Origin: Mycobacterium senriense
GTDB taxonomy: Bacteria > Actinomycetota > Actinomycetes > Mycobacteriales > Mycobacteriaceae
Direction of reading: 5' to 3'
Assembly: GCF_019668465.1 (NCBI RefSeq)
Contig: NZ_AP024828.1
Coordinates: 1,798,001 to 1,862,000, forward strand
Length of the DNA: 64,000 bases
Below the pieces are notes generated by a model. The model worked only from the letters and a program-made list of their open reading frames with translations. It did no database searches and was not told the DNA's origin. The position numbers and the translations under genes are program-made. Position 1 is the stretch's first letter. Each line of letters opens with the position of its first letter. Of this stretch, positions 17,318-25,494 are shown piece after piece.

Positions 17318-18241
17318 ATGAGCCAAGTACAAGCACCGGCCGCGGCGGTCGACGTGAGCCGGGTCGACACGGAGAACTATCGCTCCGTCTGGATGTATCT
17401 CAAGGAGCTCGAGTTCCGGCAGGGGTTCGTCGACATCACAGTCAATGGCGTGCCCGTCCGTACCCGTTATGCGGAGGCGGGCGACCCGGACAAGCCGCAC
17501 GCCATCTTGCTGCACGGCACTGGGGGGCACTGGGAGACGTTCGCGCCCAACCTCGCCGCACTCTCGCAGCACTTCCATTGCGTGGCGATCGACATGGTCG
17601 GCAACGGGTTCTCCGACAAGCCGGATTACGACTACGAGATCGCGGTCTACGTCGAACACGTGCTGGGGGTGATGGACCACTTCGGCATGACGTCGGCCAG
17701 CTTCATCGCCATGTCGCTGGGCGCGTTCGTTGCGTCCGCGATCTCCGTCGGCCACGCCGACCGGGTGGACAGGGTGATCCTGATGTCGCCGGCCGGACGG
17801 GAGGCGTCGGCGTCGAATATGGCGCGCATTCGGGCGGAACGGACCAAGGCGGTCAATGAGCCGACGTGGGAATCGCTGCACGCCGTGTTCGCCCACCTGA
17901 TCGCCGATGAAGCCAATCGCCTGCCCGATCTCATCGGCTTGCGCCAGGCCGTCTATCGGCGCGAGGACACCCGCAACACCATTGACCGGCTGCTGATCCT
18001 GCAGGACGAGAAGGTGCGCAACCGCAACCTGATTCCCGATGACAAGTGGCGCAGCATCACCGCACCGGTGATGATCGTGGCCTCGGGCAAGGACCACGGT
18101 GTCTATCAGGACACCGCGCGCACCATCGCGGACCTGATCCCGAACTCAGAGGTGTTCGAGATGCCCTCGGTGCGGCACTGGCCGCATTTTGAGGATCCCG
18201 AGGCCTTCAACGCTGCGGCGATCGAGTTTCTCACCAGATGA
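17318..18241 (+). CDS. C-C bond hydrolase (MhpC-like alpha/beta hydrolase)
   Basis: A 307-residue alpha/beta hydrolase. It shows [12 protein letters not shown] (oxyanion loop), nucleophile elbow AMSLGA (Ser near residue 130), ASGKDHG with a candidate acid and [12 protein letters not shown] with the catalytic His near the end. These features match meta-cleavage product hydrolases, which split vinylogous diketones after extradiol ring opening. GGAAGG precedes the ATG at 17318. It overlaps the hydratase gene by four bases, and the hydratase overlaps an aldolase, which supports the meta-cleavage assignment. Confidence 0.85.
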   Translation: MSQVQAPAAAVDVSRVDTENYRSVWMYLKELEFRQGFVDITVNGVPVRTRYAEAGDPDKPHAILLHGTGGHWETFAPNLAALSQHFHCVAIDMVGNGFSDKPDYDYEIAVYVEHVLGVMDHFGMTSASFIAMSLGAFVASAISVGHADRVDRVILMSPAGREASASNMARIRAERTKAVNEPTWESLHAVFAHLIADEANRLPDLIGLRQAVYRREDTRNTIDRLLILQDEKVRNRNLIPDDKWRSITAPVMIVASGKDHGVYQDTARTIADLIPNSEVFEMPSVRHWPHFEDPEAFNAAAIEFLTR

Positions 18242-19059
18242 GCAGACCCGCCGAGGATGAGCTCGCCGACATAGCCCGGCGGCTGTATGAGGCCGAGCAG
18301 ACCCGCACGCCGATCCGGCAGTTGTCACTCGACTATCCCGAGATGACCATCGAGGACGCCTACGCGGTGCAGCGGGCACTCGTGGCGTTGAAGGTCGCCG
18401 ACGGACGGGAAGTCAAGGGCCGCAAGATCGGCCTGACGTCGAAGGTGATGCAGCGGGCGGTGTCGATCGACGAACCGGATTACGGCGCGTTGTTCGACGA
18501 CATGTTCATCGAGGACGGCGGCCGCATACCGCTAGGCCGCTACATCCGTCCTCGCGTCGAGGTCGAGTTGGCGTTCGTGCTGGGCGAGCAGGTATCCGGC
18601 CCGGGCGTCACGTTGTTCGATGTGCTGCGGGCCACCGAGTTCGTCACTCCCGCGCTCGAGATCCTCGACGCCAGGGTGCAGATGTCGGATCCCGAGACGG
18701 GCCATCTGCGCACCATCGTCGACACCATCGCCGACAACGCCGCGGACGCCGGTCTGGTCCTGGGCGGGCGGGTGTTCCGCCCGTTGGACGTCGACCTGCG
18801 CTGGGTGGCGGCCTTGCTGCTGCGCAACGGCACCATCGAGGAGTCCGGGGTGGCCGCGGCGGTGCTCAACCATCCCGGCAACGGTGTGGCCTGGCTGGCG
18901 AATCACCTTTCTCCACATGGTGTTTCGCTGGGACGCGGTGAGGTGATCCTGTCTGGATCGTTCACCAAGCCAGTGTTCGCCGAGCCGGGGGACAGCTTCG
19001 TCGCCGACTATGGACCGCTGGGCACGGTGTCGGTGACGTTCGATTCGGAGGCATCGTGA
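18238..19059 (+). CDS. 2-oxopent-4-enoate/2-oxohept-3-enedioate-type hydratase
   Basis: A 273-residue member of the MhpD/HpaH hydratase family (fumarylacetoacetase-like fold). Visible features include [41 protein letters not shown] and [13 protein letters not shown] with the conserved metal-binding ExE pair (in VEVE). It adds water to the 2-oxo-alkenoate released by the C-C hydrolase. Both of its junctions are four-base overlaps with the hydrolase and aldolase, so the three form one translational unit. Confidence 0.9.
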   Translation: MSRPAEDELADIARRLYEAEQTRTPIRQLSLDYPEMTIEDAYAVQRALVALKVADGREVKGRKIGLTSKVMQRAVSIDEPDYGALFDDMFIEDGGRIPLGRYIRPRVEVELAFVLGEQVSGPGVTLFDVLRATEFVTPALEILDARVQMSDPETGHLRTIVDTIADNAADAGLVLGGRVFRPLDVDLRWVAALLLRNGTIEESGVAAAVLNHPGNGVAWLANHLSPHGVSLGRGEVILSGSFTKPVFAEPGDSFVADYGPLGTVSVTFDSEAS

Positions 19060-19820
19060 CGAACCGGTGGACGCAGCGCATCAGCGACGGCGACCCGCGG
19101 ATCGGCATGTGGGTGGCCTCGGGCAGCGGCTACGTCACCGAAATCTGCGCGGGGTCCGGAATCGACTGGCTGCTGCTGGACCAGGAGCATGCGCCCAACG
19201 ATCTGCGCACCACGCTCGAGCAGCTGCAGGTGCTGGCCGGCTACCCGGACGTCGACGTCCTGGTGCGTCCGCCGTCTGCCGACCCGGTGTTCATCAAGCA
19301 ACTGCTCGACATCGGCGCGCAGAACATCATCGTTCCGATGATCGATGGCCCGGGCGAAGCGGCCGCGGCGGTTGTCGCCACGCGCTACCCGCCCGAGGGC
19401 ATCCGCGGGGTCGGCAGCGCGTTGGCCCGGGCGTCGCGCTGGAACCGAATTTCTGACTACCTTGTCACCGCCGACGCAACGGTCTCGTTGACCGTCCAAG
19501 TGGAGAGTGTGGCCGGTCTGGCGCAGCTCGGCGAGATCGCCGACGTCGACGGGGTGGACGCCGTCTTCATCGGTCCGGCCGACCTGGCCGCCTCGATGGG
19601 CAAACTTGGGCGGCCGGAGCATCCAGAGATTGTGAGCACCATAGAAACCGCGTTGGCGACCATCGTGGAACACGGCAAGCGCGCCGGGGTGAATGCGTTC
19701 AGCGAACCGCTGGCACGCCGCTACGTGACGGCCGGTGCGAGCTTCGTGCTCGTCGGGGCGGACGTGGCACTGCTGGCCCGCGGTGCCGAAGAACTGGCCG
19801 CGAGGTATCGCAGCCGATGA
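19056..19820 (+). CDS. HpcH/HpaI-family aldolase
   Basis: A 254-residue class II pyruvate aldolase. [12 protein letters not shown] (N-terminal catalytic and metal region), [41 protein letters not shown] and [15 protein letters not shown] (metal and substrate loop) are all in order. It would cleave the hydrated 4-hydroxy-2-oxo acid to pyruvate and an aldehyde. In MhpABCD-type pathways this step is usually MhpE, so pairing an HpaI-type aldolase with MhpC/MhpD-type enzymes is noteworthy. The GTG start overlaps the hydratase stop. Confidence 0.9.
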   Translation: MTNRWTQRISDGDPRIGMWVASGSGYVTEICAGSGIDWLLLDQEHAPNDLRTTLEQLQVLAGYPDVDVLVRPPSADPVFIKQLLDIGAQNIIVPMIDGPGEAAAAVVATRYPPEGIRGVGSALARASRWNRISDYLVTADATVSLTVQVESVAGLAQLGEIADVDGVDAVFIGPADLAASMGKLGRPEHPEIVSTIETALATIVEHGKRAGVNAFSEPLARRYVTAGASFVLVGADVALLARGAEELAARYRSR

Positions 19821-19865
19821 CCGACGCGTTGTTTCTGACTCTGGCGTCACCTAGAATTCCGGATC

Positions 19866-21038
19866 ATGGACCTCGACTTCACGCCTGACCAGCTCGAGTT
19901 CCGCGACCAGGTCCGCACGTGGCTTGACGAGAACAAACCGGCCGAACCGCGCCCACGCGACGACGCGGGTATCCGTGAATACGACCTCGCCTGGCAACGC
20001 ACTCAGGCCGAAGGCGGCTGGGCCGGCATCGCCTGGCCCACCGAATACGGCGGCAAGGGGTTGACGCTGCTTCAGCAGTTGATCTGGTACGAGGAGTACG
20101 CCGCGCGGGGATTCCCCGGCATCGACGCATGCTTCGTCGGTAACTCGCACGCCGGGCCAACCCTGATCACCAGGGCCACCGACGAACAGAAGTCATTCCA
20201 CTTGCCGAAAATCCTTGGTGGTGAGGTGATTTGGTGTCAGGGCTTCTCCGAGCCCAACGCCGGATCGGATCTGGCGGCGTTGCGCACCAAGGCGGTGATC
20301 GACGGCGAGCACCTGGTGGTGTCGGGGCAGAAGCTGTGGACGAGCTTCGCCACCGTCGCCGACTACCAGGAACTGCTGGTGCGCACCGACAACACCGGCA
20401 GCAAGCACAAGGGCATCACCTGGGTGATCTGCGACATGAGCACCCCGGGGATCGACGTCCGCCCGATCGAGACCATCGAGGGCGGCTCGGAATTCTGCGA
20501 AGTGTTCTACGACGATGTGCGGATTCCGCTGAGCAACGTGGTCGGCGATCTGGGCGAAGGTTGGTCGGTCGCGATGGCGACGCTGTCCTTTGAGCGTGGC
20601 ACCGCGTTCACCGCCAACCAGGTGCGGCTGGCGAAGATCATTGAGGACCTCATCGACTATGCGCGCGACCACGTCGGGCCGGACGGCCGCAGGCCCGCCA
20701 TCGCCGACGACGACATCGCGCGACGGCTGGCGAGGGCCCGCGCCTCGGTGGCGTCGCTGCGGGCGCTCACCTACACCAACATCTGCGAGGCCATGAAGAC
20801 TGAGACGCCCGGCCCGCGGGGTTCGATCGTCAAGTTGATGTACGCCGAATTGGCCAAGGAGATCGGCAAATTGGCGATGGATGTCGTCGGTCCCGCCTCG
20901 GTCCGGTATTCGTCGCGGTGGGATGTCGACGGCTGGGTCGGTTACTACTACTACAGCTTCTCCCAAGCCATCGGTGGCGGAACGTCGGAGATTCAGCGCA
21001 ACATCGTCGGCGAACGCGTGCTGGGGCTGCCACGATGA
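19866..21038 (+). CDS. Acyl-CoA dehydrogenase, first subunit of a pair
   Basis: A 390-residue FadE protein with MDLDFTPDQLEFRDQVRTWL, CQGFSEPNAGSDLAAL (FAD loop), GQKLWTSFATVAD and the C-terminal IGGGTSEIQRNIVGERVLGLPR. It is followed 12 bases later by a second, shorter and divergent dehydrogenase, the arrangement of the heterotetrameric FadE pairs known from steroid side-chain degradation. In those pairs one subunit carries the catalytic base. It starts 45 bases after the aldolase stop, still likely on the same transcript. Confidence 0.9.
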   Translation: MDLDFTPDQLEFRDQVRTWLDENKPAEPRPRDDAGIREYDLAWQRTQAEGGWAGIAWPTEYGGKGLTLLQQLIWYEEYAARGFPGIDACFVGNSHAGPTLITRATDEQKSFHLPKILGGEVIWCQGFSEPNAGSDLAALRTKAVIDGEHLVVSGQKLWTSFATVADYQELLVRTDNTGSKHKGITWVICDMSTPGIDVRPIETIEGGSEFCEVFYDDVRIPLSNVVGDLGEGWSVAMATLSFERGTAFTANQVRLAKIIEDLIDYARDHVGPDGRRPAIADDDIARRLARARASVASLRALTYTNICEAMKTETPGPRGSIVKLMYAELAKEIGKLAMDVVGPASVRYSSRWDVDGWVGYYYYSFSQAIGGGTSEIQRNIVGERVLGLPR

Positions 21039-21050
21039 GAGGACACGACG

Positions 21051-22082
21051 GTGGATCTGCTGCCCGGAGCTGAGCAACTCGAAATCATCACGGCTGCAGG
21101 AGAATTCCTCGCCAATCGGATGCCGGTTGAACGGATCCGCGCTAATCGCCACGCGGAAGCGCCGATACCCGAGTCGCTGTGGCGCGAATCCGCCGAGTTG
21201 GGCCTGCTCACCCTCGGACTCGACGAGGAGTTCGGCGGCTCGGGCCGTCCCTTCGACGACGAGGCACTGTTATTCGTCGAACTCGGCAAGCGGCTTGCGC
21301 CGGGGCCGTTTCTGGCATGCACGCTGGGTGCCCGGGTGGCTGCCCGTTGTGGCGACGACGCGCTGGCGCAGCGGATCGGCTCCGGGGTGGCGTCGGTGGC
21401 CCTGGCGGTGCTGCGTGGCGACGGCGACGTGCGCCCGGCGGGGTCCATTAAAGGCACTTTCGATTTGTTCGAACCGGCGGGTGCCTCGCACGCCCTGCTG
21501 GTGGCCCGCAGCGGTGCCGCGCTGGTCGACATCGATTCCTTCGGTCCGCTGACACCCGTGGCCGCAGCCGACCCAGGTACTCGGATATCTTCCGCCACAG
21601 TCGAATCCGCCGAGCCGGTGTATTGGTTGCCCGCCGATGACGAATGGATCTGGGGGCGCGCCATGGTGCTCGCGGCGGGATATCTCACCGGCTTGGCCGC
21701 GGCCGCGGCGGCGTCGGCGACCGAACACGCTAAGACTCGTGAGCAGTTCGGCAAACCGATCGGCGTGCACCAAGCGATCAAGCACGCCTGCGTCGACATG
21801 GAGATCGCTGCCGAGGCCGCACAGGCGCAGACATTCTTCGCCGCGATCGCGCTGGCGGATGGGCGGGCCGACGCACTGCTGCAGGTGTTGTCGGCCGCCA
21901 CGGTGGCCGGCTCGGCGGCCGTCGACAATGCGGCCGCAGGTATCCACGTGTTCGGCGGGATGGGGTACACGTTCGAGAACGACATGCACCTGTATCTCAA
22001 GCGCGCCCATGTGTTTCGGCACTTGTTCGGGGAGCCCACCGACGTGCTGGCCGAGCTGCTGGCCCAGGACCGCGCCCAGTGA
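21051..22082 (+). CDS. Acyl-CoA dehydrogenase-like second subunit
   Basis: A 343-residue divergent acyl-CoA dehydrogenase. It retains LLPGAEQLEIITAAGEFLANRM, ELGLLTLGLDEEFGGSG, KTREQFGKPIGVHQAIKH and VFGGMGYTFENDMHLYLKRA, but the central FAD loop is much reduced. This matches the structural/partner subunit of alpha2beta2 FadE complexes. The start is GTG. It overlaps the thiolase-fold gene by four bases. I infer it works with the dehydrogenase just upstream on a bulky CoA thioester. Confidence 0.85.
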   Translation: MDLLPGAEQLEIITAAGEFLANRMPVERIRANRHAEAPIPESLWRESAELGLLTLGLDEEFGGSGRPFDDEALLFVELGKRLAPGPFLACTLGARVAARCGDDALAQRIGSGVASVALAVLRGDGDVRPAGSIKGTFDLFEPAGASHALLVARSGAALVDIDSFGPLTPVAAADPGTRISSATVESAEPVYWLPADDEWIWGRAMVLAAGYLTGLAAAAAASATEHAKTREQFGKPIGVHQAIKHACVDMEIAAEAAQAQTFFAAIALADGRADALLQVLSAATVAGSAAVDNAAAGIHVFGGMGYTFENDMHLYLKRAHVFRHLFGEPTDVLAELLAQDRAQ

Positions 22083-23239
22083 GCGGCACCGCTGGGGCCG
22101 TAGCCATCGCCGGCGTCGCCCTGTCCGACGTCGGCCGGGTCGACGACAAGGGGCCCTACGAGCTGATCGCCCAGGCCAGCCGCCGCGCCCTGGCCGACGC
22201 CGGACTGACACCCGATGACGTCGATGGGTTGGCCTCCACCGGTCAGGGCACACTGCCCCCCGTCGATGTCGGCGAGTACCTGGGGCTGCGCCCGCGCTGG
22301 ATCGACTCCACCGCGGTCGGGGGAGCGTCGTGGGAGGTGATGGCCGCTCACGGGGCCGACGCGATCGCCTGCGGGCACGCCGACGTGGTGCTGCTGACGT
22401 ACGGATCGACCGCCCGCTCGGATCTTCGAAAGCGATTGCGGGGGGCCAACATCAACTGGGGCGCACGCGGGCCACTGCAGTGGGAAGCGCCCTACGGCCA
22501 CACCCTGATCTCTAAGTACGCCATGGCCGCGCGGCGGCACATGTTCACCTACGGCACCACGATCGAGCAGCTGGCCGAGGTCGCCGTGTCCGCGCGGTTC
22601 AACGCGGCCGACAATCCCGAGGCCTACTACCGCGATCCGATCACCATCGACGACGTACTCGGCGGACCGATGATCGCCGACCCGTTTACCAAGCTGCACT
22701 GCTGCATTCGCAGCGACGGGGGCGCGGCCGCCGTCCTCGTCAGCGCGGAACGCGCGAAGGATTTACGTAGTAAGCCGGTATGGGTGCTCGGCTCGGGCGA
22801 GACCACCTCGCACATGCTCACCTCCCAGTGGGACGACCTCACAGTCGGGCCGGCCGCAGTGAGCGGGCCGCTGGCCTTTGCACGGGCCGGGATCTCCCCG
22901 TCCGACGTCGACGTCGCTGAAATCTACGACGCGTTCACCTACATGTTGCTGCTTACCCTCGAGGACCTCGGCTTCTGCCCCAAGGGGGAAGGCGGCCCAT
23001 TCGTCGAGAAAGGCTCGTTGCGCCTCGGCGGCGAACTCCCGACTAACACCGACGGCGGTGGACTATCGGCGTGCCACCCGGGTCAGCGAGGGTTGTTCCT
23101 GCTAGTCGAGGCCGCGCGCCAGTTGCGCGGCGAATGCGGGCCGCGGCAGGTGCCCGACGCCCGGATCGCCTGCGTCAGCGGCACCGGCGGCTGGTTCTGC
23201 TCTAGCGGCACAATGATTCTCGGCGCGGAGGAGCCGTAG
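22079..23239 (+). CDS. Thiolase-fold lipid-transfer protein, no adjacent DUF35
   Basis: A 386-residue thiolase-superfamily protein. It shows PYELIAQASRRALADAGLTPDDVDG, AEIYDAFTYMLLLTLEDLGFC, GGELPTNTDGGGLSACHPGQRG and GTGGWFCSSGTMIL. The position of the thiolase nucleophilic Cys reads STAVGGASWEVM, so Cys is absent, as in Ltp2-type retro-aldolases. Unlike the other two copies in the window, no DUF35 gene adjoins it; the orphan DUF35 at 39388-39822 is a candidate partner. It lies between the paired dehydrogenase and a CoA ligase. Confidence 0.85.
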   Translation: MSGTAGAVAIAGVALSDVGRVDDKGPYELIAQASRRALADAGLTPDDVDGLASTGQGTLPPVDVGEYLGLRPRWIDSTAVGGASWEVMAAHGADAIACGHADVVLLTYGSTARSDLRKRLRGANINWGARGPLQWEAPYGHTLISKYAMAARRHMFTYGTTIEQLAEVAVSARFNAADNPEAYYRDPITIDDVLGGPMIADPFTKLHCCIRSDGGAAAVLVSAERAKDLRSKPVWVLGSGETTSHMLTSQWDDLTVGPAAVSGPLAFARAGISPSDVDVAEIYDAFTYMLLLTLEDLGFCPKGEGGPFVEKGSLRLGGELPTNTDGGGLSACHPGQRGLFLLVEAARQLRGECGPRQVPDARIACVSGTGGWFCSSGTMILGAEEP

Positions 23240-23242
23240 CCG

Positions 23243-24739
23243 GTGCGCGCACCTTTGAATTCTGACGTCAGCGACACACGGTCCATGCTGGAGTGCGCTG
23301 CTAACGTGCACGGTGACCGTGAGGCCTACGTCGAGCCCGGCGCCCGAATCACGTTCGCGGACTGGATCGGCCGAGCCCGTGGGGTGGCATCGCAGTTCGC
23401 CGACCTCGGCGTAGGCAAGGGCGACGTCGTCACGCTGTGGCTGCCGTCGGGTATCGACTATGCGACGTGTTACGCCGCTGCGGCGATGATCGGCGCGATC
23501 ACCACCGGGCTGAACCCGCGGCTCGGTCGTCGGGAGATCGAATCGATTCTCCAGCAAGCTGATCCAGCATTGATCGTCGCCGACGAGCATCTCGGTGCGC
23601 TACCCGACACCGGGTACCGGCTGCTGCCGCGGGATGCGCTGTGCAGCGACACGTCGCGATCGGCACCACCTGCCGTGGAGCTGAACCGCCGCGACCTGGT
23701 TGCGTTGATCTTCACCAGTGGCACGACGGGGACGCCGAAGGGTGCGGCCTTCGATGCCGACCGACTGGCCGCGGGCGCGGCAGCGGCGGGGGTGATGAGC
23801 GCGCCCCACGACCGGCGCCTCACATCGACGCCGTTCGCCCACGCTGGCTACATGTTCAAGCTCTGGGATCAGTTGGTGTGGGGCAGCACACTGGTGGTGC
23901 CCCCGACGCCATGGTCGGCCCGGGGCATGTTCGACGTGCTCCGCGACGAGCGGGTCACCGTTGCCGGCGCCGTGCCGACCCAGTGGGCCAAGCTGCTCGA
24001 TGTCGATGGAGTGAGCCCGCAGGCGTTGCCGCACTTGCGGATCGGGGTCGTCGCCACCGCTCCGGCGCCCCCTGAACTGGTGCGGCGGGTCGCCGAGGGC
24101 ATCGGGGTTCCGCTGGTCGTGCGGTACGCGATGACCGAGTGCCCGACCATCAGCGGCACCGAACCAGACGACGCCCCTGAGATTCAGTTCCGGACGGTGG
24201 GCCGGCCCGCGGCGGGAATGGACGTACGCATTGGTCCCGACGGCGTTGTTGAGGTGAGTGGTCCCTGCGTGATGCGTGGTTACTGGCGTAACCCGGAACT
24301 CACCGCAGAGGTGCTACAAGACGGCTGGCTGCACACCGGCGATGTCGGCGCGCTCGGCGCCGACGGCAACCTCACCCTGGTCGGACGTGGCGGCGACATG
24401 TACATCCGCGGCGGTTACAACGTGCATCCCGGTGAAGTGGAGCGGGTACTTGCCGGTCACGTGGGCGTGAAACAAGCAGCCGTGGTTGGGCGTTCGGCCC
24501 CGGTGATCGGAGAGATTGGCGTCGCTTGTGTCGTGCCGGCGGACGCCGCCAGGCCGCCGACGCTGGCCGAGTTGCGAACTCATGTGGCGGGCGAACTGGC
24601 TGACTACAAGGCGCCCGACGAGCTTCTCATCGTCGATGAGCTACCACTGACAGCGATGCTCAAGCCTGACCGGATTGCCCTGCGTGAGCTGATTAGGTTG
24701 CACGACGGGGATATTCAACGTCAACGACCGCCAGGCTGA
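23243..24739 (+). CDS. AMP-forming acyl-CoA ligase
   Basis: A 498-residue ANL ligase, P-loop FTSGTTGTPKG (about residues 155-165), RYAMTECPTISG, GWLHTGDVGALGADGNLTLVGRGGDMYIRGGYNVHPGE. The C-terminal Lys is in AMLKPDRIALRE rather than the usual GK motif, a small deviation. The GTG start follows the thiolase-fold stop by 3 bases. It is the final gene of the meta-cleavage/dehydrogenase operon and converges on the thioesterase at 24746. Confidence 0.88.
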   Translation: MRAPLNSDVSDTRSMLECAANVHGDREAYVEPGARITFADWIGRARGVASQFADLGVGKGDVVTLWLPSGIDYATCYAAAAMIGAITTGLNPRLGRREIESILQQADPALIVADEHLGALPDTGYRLLPRDALCSDTSRSAPPAVELNRRDLVALIFTSGTTGTPKGAAFDADRLAAGAAAAGVMSAPHDRRLTSTPFAHAGYMFKLWDQLVWGSTLVVPPTPWSARGMFDVLRDERVTVAGAVPTQWAKLLDVDGVSPQALPHLRIGVVATAPAPPELVRRVAEGIGVPLVVRYAMTECPTISGTEPDDAPEIQFRTVGRPAAGMDVRIGPDGVVEVSGPCVMRGYWRNPELTAEVLQDGWLHTGDVGALGADGNLTLVGRGGDMYIRGGYNVHPGEVERVLAGHVGVKQAAVVGRSAPVIGEIGVACVVPADAARPPTLAELRTHVAGELADYKAPDELLIVDELPLTAMLKPDRIALRELIRLHDGDIQRQRPPG

Positions 24740-24745
24740 GGCGAC

Positions 24746-25387
24746 TCATGGTTGATCGGGGCGCAGCTCGATGAACAGGCCCTCGGCTTCGGCGCACAGC
24801 GTGTCCCCGTGGGTGAGTTGAGCACGGAGAGTCCGCTTGCGCCCTTGCTCGCCGACGAACCACGCCCGCACCGCGAGTTCTACACCGACGGGTGTGATGG
24901 ACCGGAAGTCGGTGTGTAGATACGCGGTTCGCGCAGGCGCACGGCCGCCGCTACTGGCCAGGCGGCCAAGCACTTCATCGAATAACAGCGGGATGGCCCC
25001 GCCGTGGACAGCTCCACCGCCCCCCAGGAAATACCGGCCGAACGTCACCGACCCCTCGACTTTCTCATGGTCGCCCGCGGTCGGAATGAAGTTGGGGGAC
25101 ATGGTTTGTCCGCGTCCTGGCAGGTCGAGCCGGCGGGCGAAGATCTGTCGTCGCTCGGGGACTGCGGATTGGGCCAGCCGTTCGGCCCAGCTGCTCAAGT
25201 CGTTCGTCAGCGCCAGGGTGGTCGCCGCGTCCGGAGCGGCCGCGGCCACATCGTCGAGGAAATCGCGCAGCGCCGCGATCATGTCGCCGTATTCGGCGCC
25301 CCCACCGGGGCTGCGTACCGTCGGCTCCTGCCAGGTACGCATCGGCGGGAACCCGCCCCGTGACTCCGCGTCTTCGGTCTCCGTCAT
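24746..25387 (-). CDS. PaaI-family hotdog thioesterase
   Basis: A 213-residue protein whose C-terminal half is a single hotdog domain with GGGAVHGGAIPLLFDEVLG, the PaaI/4-hydroxybenzoyl-CoA thioesterase signature, then AYLHTDFRSITPVGVEL. The first 90 residues are a helical extension without clear relatives. These enzymes hydrolyse acyl- or aryl-CoA thioesters. It is monocistronic, divergent from the double CoA-transferase and separated from it by 107 bases. Confidence 0.82.
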   Translation of the reverse strand: MTETEDAESRGGFPPMRTWQEPTVRSPGGGAEYGDMIAALRDFLDDVAAAAPDAATTLALTNDLSSWAERLAQSAVPERRQIFARRLDLPGRGQTMSPNFIPTAGDHEKVEGSVTFGRYFLGGGGAVHGGAIPLLFDEVLGRLASSGGRAPARTAYLHTDFRSITPVGVELAVRAWFVGEQGRKRTLRAQLTHGDTLCAEAEGLFIELRPDQP

Positions 25388-25404
25388 CCCGCAAGACTAA
25401 TACA

Positions 25405-25433
25405 TTGACATTAATATTGATCGCTGCGATGCT
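25405..25433 (+). promoter_or_regulatory. Candidate promoter of the double CoA-transferase gene
   Basis: TTGACA at 25405-25410 is a perfect -35 hexamer. After 17 bases comes GATGCT at 25428-25433, which fits the loose mycobacterial -10 pattern (A at position 2, T at position 6). The pair lies about 60 bases before the ATG at 25495 in a locally AT-rich gap. A pair of GACGTG/CACGTC arms (25434-25439, 25453-25458) follows. This is pattern matching only. Confidence 0.4.
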
Positions 25434-25494
25434 GACGTGGCGTGCGTCACTTCACGTCTTCATGAGATCCGCCCGCAGGCGCTAGGGAGCGAAC

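Noticed and set aside
17120..18097. A 407-residue minus-strand frame ending at 16874
   Set aside because: Its first 325 residues lie opposite the C-C hydrolase and have the low-complexity look of antisense to high-GC coding DNA. Only the last 81 residues, from the GTG at 17119, were kept as a gene.
20993..22699. A 568-residue minus-strand frame
   Set aside because: It overlaps two real plus-strand genes with clear family motifs and reads as Ser/Ala/Arg-rich antisense without any domain.
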